Shown: one piece after another, positions 1 through 3,633 of the stretch
Layout: every line of letters starts with the position of its first letter
Position numbering within the stretch: position 1 is the stretch's first letter
NCBI GenBank assembly: GCA_902363675.1
Contig: CABJAV010000060.1
Span: 1-6,728 of the forward strand
From: Lachnospiraceae bacterium
Lineage (GTDB): Bacteria > Bacillota > Clostridia > Lachnospirales > Lachnospiraceae
Length of the DNA: 6,728 nucleotides
Direction: 5' to 3'
Notes under the pieces: model-generated
Database searches by the model: none
Seen by the model: the letters and a program-made list of their open reading frames with translations, nothing else
What the model was told of the DNA's origin: nothing
Made by a program: the position numbers and the translations under genes

Positions 1-16
1 CGATTGAACAAAATCG

Positions 17-60
17 CTGCGCGATGGCCTGCCAAGGCTGTGGCGCAGTTTTATTTTTAT
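17..60 (+). terminator. Intrinsic terminator at the left edge
   Basis: A long stem is formed by CTGCGC (17-22) with GCGCAG (43-48), continued inward by ATGGCCT (24-30) with AGGCTGT (35-41), which includes two G-T pairs. The loop is 4 bases. A T-rich tail (49-60) follows on the + strand. It would end transcription of a gene lying left of the window. A reading frame open from the left edge to a stop at 126-128 crosses this hairpin, so I do not call it coding. Confidence 0.5.
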
Positions 61-200
61 TAAAAAGCAGTGGAATTACTTTTCATAATCCGTTATTGTT
101 AAGTTACCACACGAAACAACTGAACTAAGAAAGCTCCACTGCCTATGATAAGAATAACATTTTCCAGTCTCTTCCGCAATCGGAACTATGACGCTAATGC

Positions 201-248
201 ACCTCCGAATAGGTAGATGTAATTATTAACACTACTTATTCTGGAGGT
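201..248. repeat. Imperfect inverted repeat beside the IS91 remnant
   Basis: The left arm begins ACCTCC-GAATA-GGTA (201-215) and the right arm ends TACTTATTC-TGGAGGT (233-248). The arms pair over about 14 positions, with one extra base and one mismatch, around a 17-base AT-rich spacer. It lies immediately before the first bases that translate into transposase, so it may mark the junction between two pieces of DNA or be a remnant of another small element. Its function is unknown. Confidence 0.4.
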
Positions 249-261
249 TTTATTATGTATT

Positions 262-513
262 CCTTATTGCAAGAAACCATTTGACAGTGCCGAATCTGTC
301 ATCAGATACCTTGGAAAATACACCCACCGGATTGCTATCAGCAACTACCGTATCAAAGACATGACAGAATCTACAGTTACTTTTTCCGCTAAAGATTACA
401 AAAACCAAGGGCTTTGGAAAGAGATCACCATATCCAGTGAGGAATTTATCCGTCGATTTTTAATGCATGTTCCTCCAAAACGTTTTGTACGTATCAGGCA
501 CTATGGTCTTCTT
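262..513 (+). pseudogene. IS91-family (Y2/HUH) transposase, C-terminal fragment
   Basis: In frame 1 the translation reads through a stretch typical of the C-terminal half of IS91-type transposases (Transposase_32/Y2 family): YCKKPF near 265-282, then YLGKYTHRIAISNYRI near 304-351, EFIRRFL near 442-462, and VRIRHYGLL near 487-513. The whole N-terminal part is missing: the zinc-binding domain and the HUH domain. A stop codon at 220-222 lies upstream in frame, and there is no plausible start for this piece. After HYGLL the frame runs directly into sequence homologous to an XRE regulator, so the element is also cut at its 3' side. It cannot encode an active transposase. The first ATG in this stretch (361) opens a 102-codon chimeric frame that ends at 669. 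Family assignment rests on motif recognition only. Confidence 0.8.
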
Positions 514-528
514 TATAATAAAGATATT

Positions 529-669
529 AAAAATATTGAAAAACAACATGTACCATCACTGCTCTATGCAATGAGGATTGCTGATTTCTTTCATCAGCCG
601 GTGACAAACATTTTCTGTTATCATCCCGGCCAGACACAGTGCAAAGGAGCTGATCACAATGGAGAATAA
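529..669 (+). pseudogene. XRE-type regulator, C-terminal remnant fused to transposase
   Basis: Residues from NIEKQH to the stop match the C-terminal 47 residues of the intact regulator at 3346-3633: both share PSLLYAMRIADFF, a PVT tripeptide and FCYHP. The N-terminal half, with the first helices of the Cro/CI-type helix-turn-helix, has been replaced by the IS91 transposase tail. The reading frame continues without a stop across the junction (between 514 and 532), so the chimera at 361-669 could be translated, but it lacks the DNA-reading helix pair. The stop overlaps the start of the next gene by 11 bases, as in the intact copy. Most likely this is a dead regulator whose only remaining role could be to keep the coupled downstream gene translated. 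Confidence 0.75.
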
Positions 670-877
670 GGGTAAGACTGATTTTCAGACCATTGCTGTA
701 GATTTTGATGGCACTCTCTGCTACAGCAAATGGCCGGAGCTCGGCCAGCCAAATCATGCACTTATTGCTTATCTTAAGGAATGGAAACGCAACGGCAACA
801 ACAGCCGTAAGGTCACCTGTGACTACTACATAGATGACCGGATGCTGCTGCCGGATATTATAAATGAGCAGGCTTGA
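659..877 (+). pseudogene. Small HAD phosphatase, copy 1, with internal deletion
   Basis: The 72-residue product starts like its full-length paralogue at 3626-3967. It keeps HAD motif I (DFDGTL, residues 15-20) and ends with the acidic motif IV (YYIDDRMLLP). Between RNGN and NSRK, 43 residues of the paralogue are absent without a frameshift. That region holds motif II (LILWTCR) and the FDAVNDNLPE segment. The core Rossmann-like fold could not form normally, so I treat it as a degraded gene although the frame is open. GGAG at 646-649 is 9 bases before the ATG, and the start overlaps the upstream stop by 11 bases, which suggests translational coupling. The stop codon falls at the edge of a terminator hairpin, as in the other copy. 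Confidence 0.75.
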
Positions 878-894
878 TAAACAGCCTGCTCATT
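863..894. terminator. Bidirectional hairpin terminator
   Basis: AATGAGCAGGCT (863-874) pairs perfectly with AGCCTGCTCATT (883-894) around an 8-base loop. T/A-rich bases follow on both sides. On the + strand it ends the XRE-HAD remnant; the arm is the last coding bases and the stop follows it. On the minus strand it lies 5 bases past the tRNA-Ser discriminator, so it can end the tRNA transcript as well. Confidence 0.65.
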
Positions 895-899
895 ATTAA

Positions 900-988
900 C
901 GTTTGCGGAAGGATTTGAACCTTCGGTGCGGTACTCTCACACACCACCTTAGCAGGGTGGCACCATAAACCAGCTCGGACACGCAAAC
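900..988 (-). tRNA. tRNA-Ser (anticodon GCU)
   Basis: The acceptor GTTTGCG pairs with CGCAAAC. The anticodon stem CCACC/GGTGG encloses the loop CTGCTAA, which gives anticodon GCU, reading AGC/AGU. The extended variable arm and the T arm GAAGG-TTCAAAT-CCTTC are typical of tRNA-Ser. The discriminator is G (900), as usual for Ser. No CCA is encoded; the next bases on the minus strand are TTA. The D stem is short, with one weak position. It is the last gene of the five-tRNA minus-strand array, 3 bases after tRNA-His. Confidence 0.9.
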
Positions 989-991
989 ATA

Positions 992-1063
992 TGTGACCAG
1001 AGGGAGTCGAACCCTCATGTTCAGAACCACAATCTGACGGACTGACCGTTATCCTATGGCCAC
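992..1063 (-). tRNA. tRNA-His (anticodon GUG), unusual ends
   Basis: The anticodon stem TCAGA/TCTGA encloses loop TTGTGGT, giving anticodon GUG. The acceptor GTGGCCA pairs with TGGTCAC (one G-T pair), and the T arm GAGGG-TTCGACT-CCCTC is perfect. The oddity is at the identity end: bacterial tRNA-His normally has an extra G at -1 opposite C73. Here the base at -1 (1064) reads T on the minus strand and base 73 (992) reads A, so the hallmark pair is missing although T-1 and A73 could pair. No CCA is encoded. Two bases separate it from tRNA-Glu(CUC), and three from tRNA-Ser. Confidence 0.88.
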
Positions 1064-1065
1064 AG

Positions 1066-1138
1066 TACCTCCTGTGGGACTTGAACCCTACATCTCCGGC
1101 TTGAGAGACCAGTGCCCTGACCTTTAGACTATGGAGGC
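1066..1138 (-). tRNA. tRNA-Glu (anticodon CUC), degenerate
   Basis: The loop CTCTCAA within the stem CTGGT/GCCGG gives anticodon CUC, reading GAG. D-arm, anticodon-arm and variable-loop sequences closely match the neighbouring tRNA-Glu(UUC), so the two look like a diverged tandem pair. Pairing is worn: acceptor GCCTCCA with AGGAGGT has a mismatch at position 7:66, and the T stem TAGGG/CCCAC has two mismatches at its outer end. The discriminator is A and no CCA is encoded. It may be a low-quality tRNA or a pseudogene. tRNA-Glu(CUC) is often absent from low-GC Firmicutes core sets, because UUC reads both codons. Confidence 0.75.
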
Positions 1139-1142
1139 AGAA

Positions 1143-1215
1143 TGATTCCAACGGGACTTGAACCCGGTATCTCCGGCTTGAAAGGCCGGTGTCCTAACCT
1201 TTAGACTATGGGACC
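1143..1215 (-). tRNA. tRNA-Glu (anticodon UUC)
   Basis: The acceptor GGTCCCA pairs with TGGAATC, with one C-A mismatch at 4:69. The D stem is GTCT/GGAC. The anticodon stem CCGGC/GCCGG encloses CTTTCAA, giving anticodon UUC. The T stem CCGGG/CCCGT has one mismatch at its base. The discriminator is A, with no encoded CCA. Four bases separate it from tRNA-Arg upstream and four from tRNA-Glu(CUC) downstream on the minus strand. The overall fold is convincing, though slightly worn compared with a housekeeping gene. Confidence 0.87.
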
Positions 1216-1219
1216 ATAG

Positions 1220-1291
1220 CACTCATATCAGGACTCGAACCTGAATCAGCCGGTCCGTAGCCGGTCGTTCTATCCATTGAACTATATGAGC
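1220..1291 (-). tRNA. tRNA-Arg (anticodon ACG)
   Basis: The acceptor GCTCATA pairs fully with TATGAGT (one G-T pair). The D stem GTTC/GAAC and the T arm TCAGG-TTCGAGT-CCTGA are perfect. The anticodon loop CTACGGA gives ACG, the usual precursor of the inosine-reading ICG tRNA-Arg. The outer pair of the anticodon stem is A-C; the other four pair. The discriminator is G, with no encoded CCA. It is the first gene of the five-tRNA minus-strand array, about 40 bases after the stop of the XRE gene. Confidence 0.88.
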
Positions 1292-1298
1292 ATGTACC

Positions 1299-1331
1299 GG
1301 GGCATCCTTTCAGATACCCCTTTTCTTTTTT
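1299..1331 (+). terminator. T-tailed hairpin between xre and tRNA-Arg
   Basis: GGGG-C-ATC (1299-1306) pairs with GAT-A-CCCC (1313-1320), with one internal mismatch and a 6-base loop. A T-rich tract follows on the + strand (1321-1331). Strikingly, all nearby genes are on the other strand, where no U tract follows the hairpin, so it should not stop the xre-to-tRNA transcript. It could block antisense transcription entering from the tRNA side, or mark the 5' leader of the tRNA array for processing. Confidence 0.35.
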
Positions 1332-1333
1332 AT

Positions 1334-1588
1334 TCATGCACTAATCTGTGCCTTTGCATTTACATCAACAGCAATTATCTCGTCCATTGACACACCAAAG
1401 ACTGCCGCCAGTACCACCAGATTATCCAGGGTTGGCATTGCCACACCGTGCTGCCACTTGTATACTGCCTGTGGTGTTGCAAATCCGAATATATCTGCCA
1501 GATCCTTTACTGAAAGACCTGCATTGATTCTCAGTCTTGTTATGTTCATTCCTGTTGCTGCCATATCTATTGTAGGCATTGTTATCAT
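1334..1588 (-). CDS. XRE-family helix-turn-helix regulator
   Basis: This is an 84-residue, single-domain Cro/CI-type DNA-binding protein. Residues about 14-68 form the helix-turn-helix domain: NITRLRINAGLSVKDLADIF, then the recognition segment around PQAVYKWQHGVAMPTLDNL, then VLAAVFGVSMDEII. This pattern is common in small regulators of clostridial genomes. AGGAGG lies only 4 bases before the first ATG; a second in-frame ATG three codons later has a 13-base spacer, so either start is possible. The gene lies between rtcB (61 bases upstream) and the five tRNAs (about 40 bases downstream) on the same strand, so it is probably co-transcribed with them and may regulate the operon. It is not closely similar to the XRE protein at 3346-3633. 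Its target and signal are unknown. Confidence 0.85.
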   Translation of the reverse strand: MITMPTIDMAATGMNITRLRINAGLSVKDLADIFGFATPQAVYKWQHGVAMPTLDNLVVLAAVFGVSMDEIIAVDVNAKAQISA

Positions 1589-1601
1589 TTTTCCTCCTGT
1601 T

Positions 1602-1634
1602 CCGGCTGTCAGTCAACACCTTCCCAACAGCCGG
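1602..1634 (-). other. Stem-loop between rtcB and xre
   Basis: CCGGCTGT pairs perfectly with ACAGCCGG over 8 base pairs around a 17-base loop. On the minus strand the stem ends 5 bases before the AGGAGG of the xre gene. There is no U tract, so it is unlikely to be a terminator. It could influence xre translation or protect the end of the upstream message. Confidence 0.4.
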
Positions 1635-1649
1635 GCTGTACAGTCGGTG

Positions 1650-2864
1650 CTACTCTGATGCCTTAAAATTGTATATAGGTTTCATTACATCAATGACATC
1701 CACGGACTCCCTGATCACATCTATGATGTCATCCAGAGACTTGTATGCCATTGGTGCCTCGTCCAATGTATTTTCATTTACTGAGGTTGTATATACTCCC
1801 TCCATAGCTTTCTTATACTCATCCAGATTTAGCTCATTTTTCGCCTTTGTTCTGGACATAATCCTTCCTGCACCATGTGGGGCAGAATAGTTCCATTCCG
1901 GATTTCCTTTTCCAATGGCAAGTATACTTCCATCCTTCATGTTAATCGGTATCAGCACTTTTTCTCCCTTATGGGCTGCGATTGCACCTTTCCTCAATAT
2001 CATTTCATCTGTGTCGATATAATTATGAATCGTGTGAAAAGCATCACTCCCGGTCATGCCTGTAATTTCAAAAATAACCTCTGCCATCTTCTCCCTGCTT
2101 CTTCTGGCAAATGCCTGGCATATCTCTACATCATGAAAATAATCCTCCAGGTATTTTCCCTCCAGATAACACAGATCCTCCGGCATGCTTGTAGGACTTT
2201 CATATATCTGCCAGTGAAGCTGTTTTAAGGCATCCTGTATCTCACTTTTTCTTCCCTGTTCCTTATAGGTGCGGATAATCTCATCCCTTTTTTCCAGATA
2301 CTCACCATAGCCACGGTTTAAGTTAATGGCAAGTTTCTGATAAAGCTCTGCCACCTGCTTTCCAAGATTTCTGCTGCCGGAATGAATTACGAGATACTTT
2401 GTTCCATCTGCTGCTTCATCAATCTCAATAAAGTGATTTCCGCCTCCAAGTGTTCCAAGAGACCTTGCAAGTCTCTTTGCATCTTTCAGCTCCCTGTAGC
2501 ATCGAAGCTCTGTCAGATCAAATTTCTCCTGTCGTCCTTCCCACACCTCACGTCCTGATGGAATAAAATGTGCTGCCTCATCCACTTTCTCAAAATCAAT
2601 ATCGTCTTTTCCAAGATTTACCGTATACATCCCGCATCCGATATCCACTCCGACCACATTGGGAACTGCCTTATCAGTTATGGTCATTGTTGTTCCTATC
2701 GTACATCCCTTTCCGGCATGCACATCAGGCATGATACGGATCTGGGAGCCTTCTGTCATTGCATAATCACACATGCGTCTGATCTGCTCAATGGCTTCAT
2801 CCTCTACTACCTTTGCATAGCAGAGAGCCGTATTTACTTTTCCTTTAATCTCTATTGCATTCAT
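1650..2864 (-). CDS. rtcB: RNA-splicing ligase RtcB
   Basis: RtcB is a Mn2+/GTP-dependent RNA ligase. It joins a 2',3'-cyclic-phosphate or 3'-phosphate end to a 5'-OH end through a guanylylated histidine. The 404-residue product has the normal length (the E. coli protein is about 408) and all hallmark motifs in order: PDVHAGKG (46-53), GVDIGCG (72-78; D74 and C77 as metal ligands), GTLGGGNHFIE (137-147; H144), HSGSR (161-165; H161), HNYID (280-284; H280), and SAPHGAGR (327-334; H330, the expected GMP-accepting residue). It ends in a Lys-rich tail (KPIYNFK). AGGAAGG lies 9 bases before the ATG. The start is only 35 bases after tRNA-Lys on the same strand, and xre and five tRNAs follow, so the ligase is embedded in a tRNA transcription unit. 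No RtcA, RtcR or archease gene is in the window. It looks fully functional; its natural substrate here is inferred to be cut tRNA. Confidence 0.96.
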   Translation of the reverse strand: MNAIEIKGKVNTALCYAKVVEDEAIEQIRRMCDYAMTEGSQIRIMPDVHAGKGCTIGTTMTITDKAVPNVVGVDIGCGMYTVNLGKDDIDFEKVDEAAHFIPSGREVWEGRQEKFDLTELRCYRELKDAKRLARSLGTLGGGNHFIEIDEAADGTKYLVIHSGSRNLGKQVAELYQKLAINLNRGYGEYLEKRDEIIRTYKEQGRKSEIQDALKQLHWQIYESPTSMPEDLCYLEGKYLEDYFHDVEICQAFARRSREKMAEVIFEITGMTGSDAFHTIHNYIDTDEMILRKGAIAAHKGEKVLIPINMKDGSILAIGKGNPEWNYSAPHGAGRIMSRTKAKNELNLDEYKKAMEGVYTTSVNENTLDEAPMAYKSLDDIIDVIRESVDVIDVMKPIYNFKASE

Positions 2865-2899
2865 TTTTCTTTTCCTTCCTGATATTTAACATTGGACAG

Positions 2900-2972
2900 T
2901 GCTCCTCATGGGATTTGAACCCACAACCTACCGGTTAAAAGCCGGTTACTCTACCGATTGAGTTAAAGGAGC
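2900..2972 (-). tRNA. tRNA-Lys (anticodon UUU)
   Basis: The acceptor GCTCCTT pairs with GAGGAGC (one T-G pair). The anticodon stem ACCGG/CCGGT encloses CTTTTAA, giving UUU. The T arm GTGGG-TTCAAAT-CCCAT has one G-T pair. The discriminator is A, with no encoded CCA. It lies 35 bases upstream of rtcB on the same strand, so release of this tRNA from a joint transcript would create the 5' end of the rtcB message. A strong terminator lies directly upstream (2975-3011) and I see no clear promoter between the two. Confidence 0.93.
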
Positions 2973-2974
2973 AT

Positions 2975-3011
2975 AAAAAATACCGCCCACCTTCATCTAA
3001 GGTAAGCGGTA
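2975..3011 (-). terminator. Intrinsic terminator just upstream of tRNA-Lys
   Basis: On the minus strand TACCGC (3011-3006) pairs with GCGGTA (2986-2981) and ACCTT with AAGGT inside it, separated by a small internal loop. A run of six T (2980-2975) follows immediately. It ends transcription of the 52-residue gene upstream. The T run reaches to within 2 bases of tRNA-Lys, so either read-through or a promoter I could not identify must supply the tRNA-Lys-rtcB unit. Confidence 0.75.
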
Positions 3012-3046
3012 CGCTAAAACATGTTTATCTATTATGCCCTGTCCGG

Positions 3047-3205
3047 CTATGCCTCCGGTTCAGGTGCAGCATCAAAAACACAATTTTCTCGTTTATGCCT
3101 CGCCTTAAATGAGCGTATGAAATCAAAGCCCCACTCATGATCTTTAAGCAGTGCTAACGGTTTACGTTCACTATGAAGCTGGTCAAAACGATACATTGTT
3201 GTCAT
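3047..3205 (-). CDS. Small protein of unknown function, 52 residues
   Basis: I do not recognise this protein. The frame starts MTTMYRFDQLHSERKP, has a central basic stretch (SFKARHKRE, about residues 32-40), one cysteine (42) and ends acidic (PEPEA). There is no signal peptide or membrane segment. It is supported as a gene by a good ribosome site (AAAGGA 7 bases before the ATG), a promoter candidate upstream (3261-3289, minus) and an intrinsic terminator soon after the stop (2975-3011). It is transcribed divergently from the intact XRE-HAD pair, with overlapping promoters. In Cro/CI-like layouts that position often holds a partner regulator, antitoxin or small accessory factor. That role is inference only. 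Confidence 0.55.
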   Translation of the reverse strand: MTTMYRFDQLHSERKPLALLKDHEWGFDFIRSFKARHKRENCVFDAAPEPEA

Positions 3206-3260
3206 GTCTTTTTCCTTTCTGTGGAGTTCTCTGTCTCCGCTTATCTTTTATCTGTAACCA

Positions 3261-3289
3261 AGAATAGCACAATTTTCTGCCGTTGTCAT
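3261..3289 (-). promoter_or_regulatory. Promoter for the 52-residue gene
   Basis: On the minus strand ATGACA (3289-3284, 5 of 6 matches to TTGACA) is 17 bases from TATTCT (3266-3261). Its -35 element overlaps the -35 of the + strand promoter for the XRE-HAD pair, so the two start sites compete for the same bases. Confidence 0.45.
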
Positions 3290-3313
3290 TATACCTGTGG
3301 TATAAATTATAAT
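3283..3313 (+). promoter_or_regulatory. Promoter for the intact XRE-HAD pair
   Basis: TTGTCA (3283-3288) and a perfect TATAAT (3308-3313) are separated by 19 bases, slightly longer than ideal. A start of transcription near 3320 would leave a leader of about 25 bases before the ATG at 3346. A palindrome (3289-3305) fills the spacer, so a bound repressor would block RNA polymerase. Confidence 0.5.
3289..3305. promoter_or_regulatory. Operator-like palindrome between divergent promoters
   Basis: TTATACC-TGT-GGTATAA is a perfect 7-base inverted repeat with a 3-base centre. It sits exactly between the -35 and -10 elements of the + strand promoter and touches the -35 of the minus promoter. This size and placement suit a dimeric Cro/CI-type repressor, most simply the XRE protein encoded at 3346-3633 regulating itself. 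No second copy was noticed in the window. Confidence 0.5.
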
Positions 3314-3345
3314 TCTATTCCCGCTGCCGCTGCAAAATCCTTTAT

Positions 3346-3633
3346 ATGAATACTGATATGGATATGGATATAGACATAAACACCGTGACAGACACAATTA
3401 CTTGCAGACTTGTTGAAGCCAGGGCAGATCTTGGCATTACCCAGAAAGAACTTGCATCAGCAACCGGCATCAGCCTGAAAACTATTGCCAATATCGAGTC
3501 AAAACAGCATATTCCTTCTCTGCTATACGCCATGAGAATTGCAGATTTTTTTCACAAACCGGTAACAAGCCTGTTCTGCTATCATCCTTGTGTTCAGCAG
3601 ACTCCCTCTAAAGGAGATGATCTGAATGAATAA
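3346..3633 (+). CDS. XRE-family regulator, intact copy
   Basis: This is a 95-residue Cro/CI-type DNA-binding protein. Residues about 18-76 form the helix-turn-helix domain: TCRLVEARADLGITQKEL, the turn and recognition helix around ATGISLKTIANIES, then PSLLYAMRIADFFHKPV. The tail (FCYHP onward) is short. The N terminus is odd: a GATATG-type hexamer repeat encodes MDMDIDI and supplies in-frame ATGs at 3346, 3358 and 3364. No convincing Shine-Dalgarno precedes any of them, so the true start is uncertain. The stop overlaps the HAD start by 8 bases (3626-3633), which points to coupled translation. A palindrome in its own promoter suggests autoregulation. Its C-terminal half is duplicated, in decayed form, at 529-669. 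Confidence 0.85.
   Translation: MNTDMDMDIDINTVTDTITCRLVEARADLGITQKELASATGISLKTIANIESKQHIPSLLYAMRIADFFHKPVTSLFCYHPCVQQTPSKGDDLNE

Noticed and set aside
3..128. Frame open from the left edge to a TAA at 126-128, with a Cys-rich stretch
   Set aside because: It crosses a strong T-tailed hairpin at 17-60, has no visible start, and its sequence fits no family I know, so it is more likely non-coding.
67..142. 8-base inverted repeat GCAGTGGA / TCCACTGC, 60 bases apart
   Set aside because: It is short, with no target duplication or transposase attached; it could be chance.
858..1151. 97-codon minus-strand frame over the tRNA cluster
   Set aside because: It runs through three tRNA genes and a terminator hairpin, so it is a chance open frame.
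900..1291. CRISPR-like array suggested by regularly spaced similar blocks
   Set aside because: The blocks are distinct tRNA genes with cloverleaf folds and different anticodons, not identical repeats with unique spacers.
1875..2228. 117-codon + strand frame opposite rtcB
   Set aside because: It is a shadow of the rtcB coding sequence with no ribosome site or recognisable domain.
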